Notes: generated by a model from the sequence alone, not told the origin. A DNA stretch of 64,000 nucleotides from Arthrobacter sulfonylureivorans (GCA_004000035.1 RJAE01000005.1:1-64000), one strand, 5' to 3'; positions 40,930-50,586 are shown, counted from the first letter of the stretch. Numbers and translations: made by a program.

Positions 40930-43900
40930 GCGTGAAGATCATCCACCGGCCGGCCCGCACCACCGCCCCGGCCCGCGAGGCTGCGCCGTTCAGTCTGGAG
41001 GCACCGCCGCCGATGGCGGAGAAGTCCGGCCGGATGAACGCCATGGCACTGATCCCGCTGCTGGGCGCCGGCCTGTCCATGACCGTGATGATGCTTTTCC
41101 GCGGCAACAGCCTGGCCGCCGTCGGCGCCATCGCGATGATCGTGACGGTGGTGGCCTCCATCATCATGATGCTGGGCCAGCGCGGCCGGGCGGCCCGCAC
41201 CCGGGCCGAGGAACGCGACCGCTATCTGGAGTATCTGGAGGAATCCCGGGCCACGCTGCGCACCGACGAGCAGCGGACCATCACCACCGCCCGCACCAGC
41301 AACCCCGAACCCACCGCCCTCTTCGACATTGTCCGCACCCCCAGGCGGCTGTGGGAACGGCGCCGCAGCAACGAAGACTTCCTGCAGGTCCGGATCGGCT
41401 CCGGCGAGCGGATCAGCCGGCAGATCACCGTGAACGAGCAGGGCCCGGCCACCGCGCAGCGCGACACGTTCATGGACAACGAAGTGCGGATCCTGCAGCA
41501 GCGGTATGAGAGGTCGCCGGACCTGCCGCTGACCCTGCCGCTGGACTCGGCCGGCAACGTCAGCGTCATCGGTTCCCGCGGGTTCGTGCTCAACGCCGCC
41601 CGGAACCTGCTCATCGAGGCCTGCGCCTTCCACTCGCCGGAAGACCTGCAGGTAGGCATCGCGGCCCGCGAAGACCGGCTGCGCGACTGGGACTGGACCC
41701 TGTGGCTGCCGCACCTGGCCGACCAGAAGCAGGCCCATGCCACCGGCCCGGTTCGCCGGATGGCCCGCTCCGTGGACGAACTCGGTGCCGTGCTGGCCGA
41801 TGAACTGAACCGCCGCGCCGTGGTGGCAGCCGAATCGTCCAAGAACCTCAAGGGCGGCGCCAGCCAGCACCTCCCCCGGCTGCTGGTGCTGGCCGACTCC
41901 TATGGCGCCCTGCCGGAAGACCTGGTGCTGCCGGACCGGCACGCCGGACTGGCCCAGCTGGGCATCACCGTGGTGTATCTAGTGGCCGACCGCGGCCAGG
42001 AGCCCGGCGAAGTCAGCGTGCGCGTCAGCCAGGACGGCGCGGCCGCGGACCGCGGACCGGCGGGGTCCCGCAGCTACCGGGCGCAGGCCGAACGCAGCCA
42101 GGCCGCTGCCAGTGCCCGTGCCCGGACGGACCGCTCCCCCGCTCACGGCGCCCGGGCGGGCCGCACGGCAGGCGCCGCCGCCGCCGAAGCCGGCGCCCCG
42201 CCGTCGGACGCGGGATTCCTGATCCAGAACTACCGCCAGGATCCGGTGGAACCGGTCGAAGAACGCGGCACCTTGGACGGCCTGGCCGGGGCCACCGCCG
42301 AGGCACTGGCCCGCGAACTGGCCCCGATGCGGCTCTCGGCGGACTCGCTGGAACACAACACGGCCGCCGGTTCGGACAGCTTCCTGGAAATGCTGGGTCT
42401 CAGCCCCGCGCTGGACGAGGCGGACATCAGACGGCTCTGGAAGCCGCGCAGCGAGGTGGATTTCCTGCGCATCCCGCTGGGGCCGGACGACCGCGGCCGG
42501 CCCGCCCTGCTGGACTTGAAGGAGTCCGCGCAGTTCGGCATGGGCCCGCACGGGCTCTGCGTCGGCGCCACCGGCTCCGGCAAGTCGGAAATGCTGCGCT
42601 CGCTGGTGCTCGGGCTGCTGGCCACGCATCCGCCGGAGTTACTGTCCATGGTGCTGGTGGACTTCAAGGGCGGCGCCACCTTCGCGCCGTTCGCCGACGC
42701 GCCGCAGGTCTCCGGCGTGATCACCAACCTGGCCGACGACGCCAGCCTGATCGAACGCATCTACTCCAGCCTCAACGGCGAGGTGGTCCGCCGGCAGGAA
42801 GTGCTCAAGGCCGCCGGCAACATTGCCAACATCACCGACTACCAACTGCACCGGCAGGAACGGCTGGCCCGCGGCGAGGCCATGGACCCGCTGCCGCATC
42901 TGGTGGTGATCATCGACGAGTTCGGTGAACTGCTCACCGCGCGGCCGGATTTCATCGACCTGTTCCTGTCCATCGGCCGGATCGGCCGGTCCATCGGCGT
43001 GCACCTGCTGCTGAGCAGCCAGCGGATCGAATCCGGCAAGCTGCGCGGGCTGGAAACCTACCTCTCCTACCGGATCGGCCTGCGCACGCTCTCGGAGTCC
43101 GAGTCGCGCACCGTGCTGGACACCCCGGATGCCTTCCATCTGCCGCCGGTTCCCGGTTTCGGCTACCTGAAGGTGGACACCACCGTCTACACCCGGTTCA
43201 AGGCCGGCTATGTGTCCGGCCCGTTGGAAGACGTCCAGGTCCAGGAAGCGCAGGAAACCGCCGACGACCACGGCCCCCTGGTGCTGCCGATGCCCACCTA
43301 CGCGGCCAGCCTGGAGACAGCGAACGACGACGGCAAGCCGGCCCGCACCGGAGCGTCCAAGCGGACCACCGGCCCCACCGTGATGTCCACGCTGATGAAC
43401 ACCCTGGCCCGGTTCCCGCGTGCGGTGGATCCGATCTGGCTGCCGCCGCTGCCCGCCGCCGTGGCGCTGGACACCGCCGCCGGTTCGGTGACCAGCACCA
43501 GCCAGGGCATCCGGCTGACCAGCGGTGGGTCGCTGAAGATCCCGGTGGGCCTGCTGGACGACCCGGCCAAGCAGTGGCAGGGCGTCTGGGAACTGGACCT
43601 GAAGTCCGCCGGCGGCAACGTGGCCATCATCGGCGGCCCGCAGTCGGGCAAGAGCACCGCGCTGCGCACCATCGCGGCCTCGCTGGCCATGACGCACAGC
43701 CCGCAGGAAGTGGGCATCTACTGCGTGGACCTGCTGGGGAACTCGCTGATCCCGCTGGAGGGCCTGCCGCATGTGGGCGGGGTGGCCGTGCGCACCAACC
43801 GTGAAGTGGTCCGCCGCACGGTGGAAGAACTCCTCGCCATGCTGTCCGTGCGGGAGAACGTCTTCGAGAAATACCAGGTGGACTCGCTGGCCACGCTGCG

Positions 43901-45101
43901 CAAACTCTGCGCCCAGGGCAGGATTCCGGAACTGCCCAGCGCCGACATCGTGCTGATGCTGGACGGCTACGGCCTGCTCACCGATGAGTTCGAGGAGATC
44001 GAACCGGCCGTGCACGCGTTGATCGCCCGCGGTGGCGGCTACGGCATCCACGTGGTGACCACCGCCAACCGGCAGAACGAGATCCGGCTGGCCCAACAGT
44101 CCTTTTTCGGCACCAAGATCGAGCTGCGGCTGGCGGACCCGGCGGACTCCTCCTATGGCCGCAAACTCGCCGAGACCATGCCCGCGGACCGGCCCGGGCG
44201 GGCGCTGACCGACGCCAAACTGTTCGGCCACTTCGCGCTGCCGCGCATCGACGGCGTGGCCGATGCGGACACCGCCACCCAGGGCACCCGGGACATGGTG
44301 GCCGCCGTCGCCGCCTCCACCGACGCGCGCGCCATGCAGGTGCGCATCCTGCCGCAACTGGTGGAGGCCGCGGAGATCGAGGTCCCGCCGCTGCCGGGCC
44401 TGCTGCCGCTGGGCCTGCGCGAGACCGATCTGGGGCCGGAAATGCTGGACGTGGCCCGCGGCGAACACCACCTGATCGTGATGGGCGACGAGCAGTCCGG
44501 CAAGACCAACGTGGTCCGTTCGCTGGTCTCCTCGCTGGTGGCCCAGTATCCGTCCCGGGACCTGGTCTTCGCGGTCTTCGATCCGCGCCGGGCACTGGCC
44601 GATGTGGTGCCGGATGCCTATCTGGGCGGCTACGCCCCCAGCGCCGCGCAAGCCGAACCGCTGGCCAACGCCATCGCCTCCGAGCTCTCCAAGCGGACCG
44701 CCGGCGGCGACGCCATGCAGGACAGCATCGGCGAGCCGGACAGCATCCCGCGGATCGTGCTGCTGGCCGACGACTACGACATCCTCACCGCCGGCGGTGC
44801 CGGGCCGCTGCGGTCGCTGATCGAGTACCTGCCGATGGGCCCGGAGCTGCAGCTGAACGTGATCCTCACCCGCCGTGTGCGCGGTGCCGGCCGCGGCATG
44901 TACGAGCAGTTCTTCGCCGCGCTGCGCGACTCGGGCAGCACCGGCCTGATCCTTTCCGGCGACCGCTCCGAGGGCGGCCTGCTGAACAACGTGCGTGCCC
45001 GGCGGCTGCCGCCCGGCCGTGGCCTACTGGTCCGTTCCGGCGGCCCGGCACAGACCGTGCAGACCCTGTGGACCCCGATGGAGGCAACCGCCGATGTCTA
45101 A
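40926..45101 (+). CDS. eccC: type VII secretion ATPase EccC (three FtsK/SpoIIIE domains)
   Basis: 1391 residues: the motor that recognises and exports T7SS substrates. Two membrane helices (about 38-84) are followed by a DUF domain, then three P-loop domains. D1 has Walker A VGATGSGKSEM near 545 and Walker B LVVIIDEFGELL near 658. D2 has IIGGPQSGKSTAL near 902 and a degenerate Walker B (VLMLDGYGLL, no catalytic Glu). D3 has VMGDEQSGKTN near 1186 with IVLLADDYDIL. EccCa and EccCb are fused in one chain. An Ala/Arg-rich unstructured stretch (about 375-430) interrupts the linker. It overlaps the genes on both sides, so the operon is tightly coupled. Confidence 0.95.
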   Translation: MSVKIIHRPARTTAPAREAAPFSLEAPPPMAEKSGRMNAMALIPLLGAGLSMTVMMLFRGNSLAAVGAIAMIVTVVASIIMMLGQRGRAARTRAEERDRYLEYLEESRATLRTDEQRTITTARTSNPEPTALFDIVRTPRRLWERRRSNEDFLQVRIGSGERISRQITVNEQGPATAQRDTFMDNEVRILQQRYERSPDLPLTLPLDSAGNVSVIGSRGFVLNAARNLLIEACAFHSPEDLQVGIAAREDRLRDWDWTLWLPHLADQKQAHATGPVRRMARSVDELGAVLADELNRRAVVAAESSKNLKGGASQHLPRLLVLADSYGALPEDLVLPDRHAGLAQLGITVVYLVADRGQEPGEVSVRVSQDGAAADRGPAGSRSYRAQAERSQAAASARARTDRSPAHGARAGRTAGAAAAEAGAPPSDAGFLIQNYRQDPVEPVEERGTLDGLAGATAEALARELAPMRLSADSLEHNTAAGSDSFLEMLGLSPALDEADIRRLWKPRSEVDFLRIPLGPDDRGRPALLDLKESAQFGMGPHGLCVGATGSGKSEMLRSLVLGLLATHPPELLSMVLVDFKGGATFAPFADAPQVSGVITNLADDASLIERIYSSLNGEVVRRQEVLKAAGNIANITDYQLHRQERLARGEAMDPLPHLVVIIDEFGELLTARPDFIDLFLSIGRIGRSIGVHLLLSSQRIESGKLRGLETYLSYRIGLRTLSESESRTVLDTPDAFHLPPVPGFGYLKVDTTVYTRFKAGYVSGPLEDVQVQEAQETADDHGPLVLPMPTYAASLETANDDGKPARTGASKRTTGPTVMSTLMNTLARFPRAVDPIWLPPLPAAVALDTAAGSVTSTSQGIRLTSGGSLKIPVGLLDDPAKQWQGVWELDLKSAGGNVAIIGGPQSGKSTALRTIAASLAMTHSPQEVGIYCVDLLGNSLIPLEGLPHVGGVAVRTNREVVRRTVEELLAMLSVRENVFEKYQVDSLATLRKLCAQGRIPELPSADIVLMLDGYGLLTDEFEEIEPAVHALIARGGGYGIHVVTTANRQNEIRLAQQSFFGTKIELRLADPADSSYGRKLAETMPADRPGRALTDAKLFGHFALPRIDGVADADTATQGTRDMVAAVAASTDARAMQVRILPQLVEAAEIEVPPLPGLLPLGLRETDLGPEMLDVARGEHHLIVMGDEQSGKTNVVRSLVSSLVAQYPSRDLVFAVFDPRRALADVVPDAYLGGYAPSAAQAEPLANAIASELSKRTAGGDAMQDSIGEPDSIPRIVLLADDYDILTAGGAGPLRSLIEYLPMGPELQLNVILTRRVRGAGRGMYEQFFAALRDSGSTGLILSGDRSEGGLLNNVRARRLPPGRGLLVRSGGPAQTVQTLWTPMEATADV

Positions 45102-45531
45102 CACCGTCACCGTCGTCGCGCTCGACGAGCCGGACCAGGACGTGGTCATGGTCTCGCTGCTGGCCGTGGTCCCGCAGGAGTATGTCCGGCAAGCCGCGGA
45201 CAGCACCCTGCTGGAAGTGGAGGATGGCAACGGCACCACCATGTTCGCCGTCGAGCTTCCCCGCCTGATCCGGGTGCCCGGCGAGGTGTCCCGGCTGCTG
45301 GCCGGCGCCAGCGTAAAGGCCGTTGAAGGTGCGCCGATCCCGTCCGTCTTCTCCGACGACCCAGACTTCGCCGACCCGGCGCACCAGGACCTGTGGTGGC
45401 AGGAGATCACCATCCGCAACGGCATCCCGGACGGCGACTCGCTGGGCTACCGGCTGGCGCAGAACATCGCGGTGCGCTGCCGCGGCGCCGTCATCGGCCA
45501 CCAGCTGCCCGAATCCGGAGAACAGGGATGA
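45094..45531 (+). CDS. hypothetical T7SS-operon protein
   Basis: 145 residues from ATG 45094, overlapping the eccC stop by eight bases. Acidic, soluble, beta-rich by appearance (NTVTVVALDEPDQDVVMVSL, TTMFAVELPRLIRVP, DLWWQEITIRNGIPDGDSLG). No signal peptide, membrane helix or motif. I do not recognise it. Its stop overlaps the start of the following DUF6177-like gene (ATGA), so the last two genes belong to the machinery operon and are likely cytoplasmic accessory factors, perhaps chaperones or effector adaptors. Confidence 0.75.
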   Translation: MSNTVTVVALDEPDQDVVMVSLLAVVPQEYVRQAADSTLLEVEDGNGTTMFAVELPRLIRVPGEVSRLLAGASVKAVEGAPIPSVFSDDPDFADPAHQDLWWQEITIRNGIPDGDSLGYRLAQNIAVRCRGAVIGHQLPESGEQG

Positions 45532-46526
45532 CCATGCACGCTTCGGCCTTCGATTTCCACACCGACCGCACCGCCGTCGTCTTCCAGGACAAGCCGCTGG
45601 CCTTCCTCTCCCCCGCCCTCACCCGCGCTTACGTGGCCGCGCGGGAATCGGAGCGCCAGTTCGTGGTGATGACGCCCAGCGCCAGCAAACTGACCCTGCC
45701 GCTGTACCAGCTACTGCAGCGCGAGGGCTGCATCTGGATGGCCAGCGCGGCCGACGGCACGTTCTACAACGGCTTCACCGGGCAGCAGTACCGCTGGAAC
45801 GGGGACGTCTTCGCCGCCGAGGAACAGCTCGCACCGGATTACCTGCAGGCCCCCGCCGGGTCCGACGGCGGGGTCCAGGCCCGCGGCGAGATCCTGCACC
45901 CGGCCAGCGAATCCACCCGGATCGGCGAGTTCGCCGCGGCCCTGTTCCGCGAGCTCACCGGGGCCGAACCGACCGGCTGGGGCATCCACGAGCCGGTCAG
46001 CGAGCCGTGGGACACCGCCGATCTGACCCGCTACTGCTACGCGACCGCGCCGATGACCAGCAACATCATCGTGGTCGGCAGGCCCCGCCCCGGCACCGAG
46101 GTTCCGTCCATTGGCGTGCTGACGGTGACCCGCTCCTCCACCGGCGTGCACGAATCCGTGGAGCTGTTCTGCGAATCGGTGGACCCGCTCACCGAGGACC
46201 AACTGGCCTCCTTCGGTTCCGCCATGCACCGCGCGCACGCCCGCACCGCACTGGCCGGTCACACCATGCTGCTGGACCGGCTGGCTTTCCCGGCCCGCTT
46301 CACCGGCGTCAGTGTCCCGGCCTGCTCGTTCTTCGGGCCGGAGGCGCTGCAACTGTTCGGCCCACAGCAGGCCCTGGCCGCGGCCGGCGAGCGCGCCCGA
46401 CTGGTGGGTGTTCCGCCGCTGCAGTCCCTCGCCGTCACCTATCACCGCGACCCGTCCGGCGGCCGCCAACATCCGCTGGACGAGTTCACCGAACTGGTCG
46501 GCAAGCTGGCCGGCGGAAAGTTCTGA
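45528..46526 (+). CDS. DUF6177-like T7SS-operon protein
   Basis: 332 residues from ATG 45528 (ATGA overlap with the previous stop). Features: FHTDRTAVVFQDKPLAFLSP at the N-terminus, LTRYCYATAPMTSNIIVVGR in the middle and HPLDEFTELVGKLAGGKF at the end; soluble with no export signal. Size and position after eccC fit what I know as DUF6177, a family accompanying actinobacterial T7SS genes; the name is from memory and moderately sure. It could be a cytoplasmic chaperone for substrates. It is the last gene of the machinery arm. Confidence 0.7.
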   Translation: MTMHASAFDFHTDRTAVVFQDKPLAFLSPALTRAYVAARESERQFVVMTPSASKLTLPLYQLLQREGCIWMASAADGTFYNGFTGQQYRWNGDVFAAEEQLAPDYLQAPAGSDGGVQARGEILHPASESTRIGEFAAALFRELTGAEPTGWGIHEPVSEPWDTADLTRYCYATAPMTSNIIVVGRPRPGTEVPSIGVLTVTRSSTGVHESVELFCESVDPLTEDQLASFGSAMHRAHARTALAGHTMLLDRLAFPARFTGVSVPACSFFGPEALQLFGPQQALAAAGERARLVGVPPLQSLAVTYHRDPSGGRQHPLDEFTELVGKLAGGKF

Positions 46527-46602
46527 CCGCGGCGGTCACCTCGGGATACCGTGGGCATAGAACCCAGCGGAATAGAACCACGTGACCGGAGGTTGTCCCA
46601 GC

Positions 46603-47637
46603 GTGTCAACGAACGACGGCGGTGCCTCCTCCCAGCCTTCTGCCCCTGCCGCTGCCGTTGCAGAGGCCGGCGGCCGCCGTGGAGTCGGCCGTTTCCGCAA
46701 ACAGGGCGGCCGCCCCAGCGAGAACGGTGCAGGCATCGCGTTCGGGCTCGCCGCCTACGGACTCTGGGGCATCCTCCCGCTGTACTTCACCGCGCTGATA
46801 CCGGCCGGTCCGCTGGAGATCGTGGCCAACCGGATTGTCTGGTCGCTGCTGTTCTGTTTCCTGCTGATCACCGCGCTGCGCGGCTGGCGCACTTTCCGGG
46901 CGGCGCTGGCCAACTGGCGCACCTTCGGAACCCTGTCCCTGGCCGCCGGGCTCATCGCGGTCAACTGGTTCACCTACACGTTCGCCGTTCTCAATGGCCA
47001 GGCCATCGAAGCCTCGCTGGGGTACTTCATCAACCCGCTGGTCTCCGTGCTGCTGGGAGTCATCCTGCTCAAGGAACGGCTGCGCCCGGCACAGTGGGTC
47101 GCCATGGGCGTAGCGTTCATCGCGGTGCTGGTGCTGGCCTTCGGCTACGGCAACGTGCCCTGGATTGCCCTGATCCTGGCGCTCAGCTTCGGGTTCTACG
47201 GCCTGGTCAAGAATCGCGTCGGCGGCCGCGTCGATGCCGTCACCAGCCTCAGTGTGGAAACACTGGTGCTGGCCCCGGTGTCCGTGGTGATTATGCTCAT
47301 CCTGTTGGCCGGCAGCCAAGCGACCCTGCTCTCCGAAGGCCCCGGCCACTTCTGGCTGATGGCTGCAAGCGGCCTGATCACGGCCCTGCCGCTGCTGTTC
47401 TTCGGCGCCGCCGCCCGCCGGTTGCCGCTGAGCACGGTCGGCATGCTGCAGTATCTGGCGCCGATCCTGCAGTTCATTACCGCCCTCGTCTTCCTGCACG
47501 AGCCCATGCCGCTGGAGCGCTGGATCGGTTTCGGCCTGGTCTGGCTCTCGCTCGCCATCCTGACTGCCGACATGGTTGTGGCCCTCAAGAGAGCCCCCAA
47601 GGCCGGCGCCGCAACCGCCGGCGTGGCTTCGCACTAG
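46603..47637 (+). CDS. rarD: RarD-like EamA-family transporter
   Basis: 344 residues with ten predicted membrane helices in two EamA repeats. The RarD signature G-A-YGLWGILPLYFTAL lies near 50-70, followed by EIVANRIVWSLLF, VNWFTYTFAVLNGQAIEASL and GYFINPLVSVLLGVILLKER. RarD proteins are thought to export small metabolites or drugs; the substrate is unknown. I start at GTG 46603, ten bases after CGGAGG, rather than at an upstream ATG-like GTG at 46582 that overlaps the ribosome-binding site. Its stop overlaps the stop of the convergent permease gene by four bases. Confidence 0.88.
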   Translation: MSTNDGGASSQPSAPAAAVAEAGGRRGVGRFRKQGGRPSENGAGIAFGLAAYGLWGILPLYFTALIPAGPLEIVANRIVWSLLFCFLLITALRGWRTFRAALANWRTFGTLSLAAGLIAVNWFTYTFAVLNGQAIEASLGYFINPLVSVLLGVILLKERLRPAQWVAMGVAFIAVLVLAFGYGNVPWIALILALSFGFYGLVKNRVGGRVDAVTSLSVETLVLAPVSVVIMLILLAGSQATLLSEGPGHFWLMAASGLITALPLLFFGAAARRLPLSTVGMLQYLAPILQFITALVFLHEPMPLERWIGFGLVWLSLAILTADMVVALKRAPKAGAATAGVASH

Positions 47638-48827
47638 TAGCGGATTGCGTCGATGACCTTCACACGGACGGCTACCAGCGCGGGGATCAGGCCGGCCAGC
47701 GCTCCGACGGCGGTGGCGGCGCCGATGCCGACCAAGGCCGCCTCCACCGGGAACGGCGGCAGTTCGCTGATGCCCTGGGCAATCAGGTCTTGGGCCCAGG
47801 GGCTCTTCACCACCGCGACGGCGAGCATCACCCCCACCACACCGGCCACGAAGGTCGCGACCACCGATTCGAGCATGACGCCGAAGAAAATGCGCCCCGA
47901 CGTCGCACCGAAGCTGCGCCTGATGCCGATCTCCCGCACCCGGTACTTGACCGTGACCATAGAGATGTTGAGCAGCCCGACTGCCCCCAGCAGCAGCACC
48001 AAGCCTGCGATGCCGCCCACGGCCAACTGAATGCCCTCGAACGGGTCACCCCAGGCGGCATAGTCGCTGCGGTAGACCTGCACGTGGGCGTCGGGGAATT
48101 GAGCCTGCAGATCGCCGGTGATGGCAGCCGTCAGGCTGGGTTCCACGTCGACCGGGAGCCACATCTCCAAGGCAGGCGGAGACCCTCCTGCCCCGCCCAA
48201 ACCCCAGCGTTCGTACTGGGCGGTGAGCATCATGGCTGCCGGCATGGCGCCCTCGTGGCCATCCGGCGTGACCCCCACGACCGTGGCAGCGATCGGACGC
48301 TGCTGGAAAATCTGGACCACGGGGTTCACCGCCAGATCGGGTTCGCCCAACTGTCGGTGGAACGCTTCGTTGATGATCACCGCCGGCGCCAGCGCCGCGG
48401 CGTCGGCCTCGGTGAACCAGCGACCGGAAGCCAAGTTCACGCGCCGCATCTCGCCGTAACTTCTATCCACCACCGTGGTTTCGGTCGCCATCACGCCGTG
48501 CGGAAATTGGAACGGGACCTGGCCGAAGGCGCGCCGGCTCGCGTACTCCACGGCGTAACGTTCCAGCAGAGAGTCAAAGGCAGCTTGGAGAACGGCCGGG
48601 TCCTCATTTCCAGTCTGCGTGAAAACCTCAACCGACACGGTGGCCGCACGGCCACCGGATTGCTCCTGCGCCTGCACCATGCCCTCCCGGGCCATGTTGC
48701 CGAGTCCGACGACGGTGGTCAGCGCCGCGACCGACAGCGCCACCCCGATCAGCGCCAACAGGATCCGGGTCTTGTGGATGCGAAGCTCGGCCCATGCCTC
48801 CACCAGCAGGGCAACGACTCCGGTCAT
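47634..48827 (-). CDS. ABC transporter permease, MacB/FtsX type
   Basis: 397 residues: one N-terminal membrane helix (LLALIGVALSVAALTTVVGL), a large MacB-like extracytoplasmic domain (about 50-270) and three C-terminal helices in an FtsX domain (VKYRVREIGIRRSFGATSGR between helices, ending VRVKVIDAIRY). With the ATPase and adaptor genes upstream it makes a MacAB-like exporter for a peptide, antibiotic or lipid. Start overlaps the ATPase stop (ATGA). Its 3' end overlaps rarD convergently. Confidence 0.9.
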   Translation of the reverse strand: MTGVVALLVEAWAELRIHKTRILLALIGVALSVAALTTVVGLGNMAREGMVQAQEQSGGRAATVSVEVFTQTGNEDPAVLQAAFDSLLERYAVEYASRRAFGQVPFQFPHGVMATETTVVDRSYGEMRRVNLASGRWFTEADAAALAPAVIINEAFHRQLGEPDLAVNPVVQIFQQRPIAATVVGVTPDGHEGAMPAAMMLTAQYERWGLGGAGGSPPALEMWLPVDVEPSLTAAITGDLQAQFPDAHVQVYRSDYAAWGDPFEGIQLAVGGIAGLVLLLGAVGLLNISMVTVKYRVREIGIRRSFGATSGRIFFGVMLESVVATFVAGVVGVMLAVAVVKSPWAQDLIAQGISELPPFPVEAALVGIGAATAVGALAGLIPALVAVRVKVIDAIRY

Positions 48828-49537
48828 ACTGCCAGCTCCGGAGCGTTCAGGATGCCATCGCCCAGCCGGTAGTGCCGCTGGGCCAATGCCGCAACGTTCG
48901 CGTCGTGAGTGATGGTCACCAGCGCCGCACCCGACTCCAGCGCCACTTCGTCCAACAGCGCCATCACCCTCTGTCCGGTGTCGATGTCCAAGGCGCCGGT
49001 GGGCTCGTCCGCCAGGATCAGCCGGGGCGAACGCACCAACGCCCTGGCAATCGCGATCCGCTGCTGCTCCCCGCCGGAGAGCTTGTGCGGCTTCTCCCGC
49101 AGCCGGTCGCCCAAGCCAACCCGCTCCAGCATCCTCGCGGCCAAGCGCTCACGCTGCCAGAACTGTGTGCCACGCGCATAAAGCAGGGGCGTCATGACAT
49201 TCTCCAAGGCCGTGCGGCCCGGCAACAGATTGAACTGCTGGAAGATGAACCCCACCTGGGCGCCGCGGGACACAGCCCGCTGCTTCTCCCCCATCGAGGA
49301 AACCGGCCGCCCGTCGAAGTAGAGCTCACCGGTGGTGGGCACGTCCAACAGACCGAGAATATTCAGCAGCGTGGATTTACCCGATCCGGAACGCCCCTGG
49401 ATGGAGACGTGGTCTCCGGTACTGATGCTCAGGTCGATGCCCTGCAGGATGTGCAGCGGCTCGCGGTCCGGGATGTGCACGCTCCGGGTCACACGATGCA
49501 GCTCCAGCAGCGGTGCGCCCAGCGCTGGAGCGCTCAT
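48824..49537 (-). CDS. ABC transporter ATP-binding protein, MacB/LolD type
   Basis: 237 residues with Walker A QGRSGSGKSTLLNILG near 49-64, Q-loop GFIFQQFNLLPG, the ABC signature LSGGEQQRIAIARAL, Walker B LILADEPTGALD and the H-loop histidine in THDANVAAL. The GxLD-type N-terminus and gene order (adaptor, ATPase, permease, each overlapping by four bases) place it in the MacAB/LolCDE-type mechanotransmission group. Confidence 0.93.
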   Translation of the reverse strand: MSAPALGAPLLELHRVTRSVHIPDREPLHILQGIDLSISTGDHVSIQGRSGSGKSTLLNILGLLDVPTTGELYFDGRPVSSMGEKQRAVSRGAQVGFIFQQFNLLPGRTALENVMTPLLYARGTQFWQRERLAARMLERVGLGDRLREKPHKLSGGEQQRIAIARALVRSPRLILADEPTGALDIDTGQRVMALLDEVALESGAALVTITHDANVAALAQRHYRLGDGILNAPELAV

Positions 49538-50586
49538 CCGCCGATCATCCCGAAGCCGCCGCCTTCCATCCCCGGCATCATCTGGTCACCGGGAGCCCCC
49601 GGGATGAATTGCAGGACCATTTCGCCCTCGACGAGTCCGTCAACAATCTCAACCTGCATGCCGTCGTTCAGGCCCAAGGTGACAGAGCGCTCGACCGGCG
49701 CGCCGCCGTCGTTCTCCACCAGCCAGACCAGCCCGGTGTCCACGGATCCCTGGACGGCCGTGGTGGGAACAACCACCACGTTTTCCGCGGTTCCTGCGGT
49801 GATGTCGACGGTGGCACCCAAGCCCGCGAAAACCTTGACGTCTGCCGGTACCGCGCACTTGACCGTGCCGGTTGCCGCGGCCGGAAGTTCCGGCATGGAC
49901 GGGTCCAGAGGCTGCTCTTGCCCCGGCGCCGAGCCGCCGTCGTCCGGAGCTTCCCCGACGGTCACTGCCTTGCAGTCGAACGGTGCCGGACCGCCGTTGA
50001 CCGTCACGGTGGCGGAGCTGGGGCGGTCCAGCAGCCGGAACTGCTGGTCGGCGGTCAGCGTCCCGGTGACCGAAAACGTGCCCGGCGAAATAGTGGCGGC
50101 TTCGGCGCCGACCGAAACTTGCTGGTCAACCAGCACGGTCAGGTCGGTGAGCTTGCCGGCCGCCGGGGCCACCACGTTCACATACGTGTACACCGGGGCG
50201 GGCAGCGGGGCCGGTTCCTCATCCGGGTCCGGCTCAACCGTTAGCGGGGTGGGATCCGGTTCCACTAGCTTCTGCACCTGGAACAGCGGGTCGCCCTTGG
50301 ACACGTTCGCGCCGGCGTCGACAAACAAGAAGTTGACGGTTCCCTCGGCGGTGCTGCGCACGGCCACGGCCGGGTCGCTGGCCACCGACCCCTCAATCTG
50401 CACCACGTTGGTCACCGTCCCCAGCGTTGCCGGTACGCTGGGCGTGACCAGCTGGGCGGTGGGCTGCTCGGTGACCGCATCGGCGCGCATGCCGTCCACG
50501 AAGGCGAGCTTGAAGAGTGCGACGGCGATGACGGCGAAAATCGCCAGCCATGCCACCGGAAAGACGTAGCGCCGCAGAGCGCGCAT
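49534..50586 (-). CDS. MacA/HlyD-like membrane-fusion adaptor
   Basis: 350 residues: short cytoplasmic start, one membrane helix (VFPVAWLAIFAVIAVALFKL), then an extracytoplasmic part with a biotinyl-lipoyl-like half (VAVRSTAEGTVNFLFVDAGA, VSKGDPLFQVQ and VVAPAAGKLTDLTVLVDQQV) interrupted by a Pro/Asp-rich loop, and a beta-barrel domain ending in a Met/Gly-rich tail (MMPGMEGGGFGMIGG). This is the adaptor of Gram-positive MacAB-like pumps. First gene of the three-gene operon. The Met-rich tail is unusual and could bind metal, which is speculation. Confidence 0.85.
   Translation of the reverse strand: MRALRRYVFPVAWLAIFAVIAVALFKLAFVDGMRADAVTEQPTAQLVTPSVPATLGTVTNVVQIEGSVASDPAVAVRSTAEGTVNFLFVDAGANVSKGDPLFQVQKLVEPDPTPLTVEPDPDEEPAPLPAPVYTYVNVVAPAAGKLTDLTVLVDQQVSVGAEAATISPGTFSVTGTLTADQQFRLLDRPSSATVTVNGGPAPFDCKAVTVGEAPDDGGSAPGQEQPLDPSMPELPAAATGTVKCAVPADVKVFAGLGATVDITAGTAENVVVVPTTAVQGSVDTGLVWLVENDGGAPVERSVTLGLNDGMQVEIVDGLVEGEMVLQFIPGAPGDQMMPGMEGGGFGMIGG

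Noticed and set aside
42639-44651. 670-codon frame antisense to eccC
   Set aside because: Gln/His/Arg-rich shadow; eccC on the plus strand has three P-loop domains.
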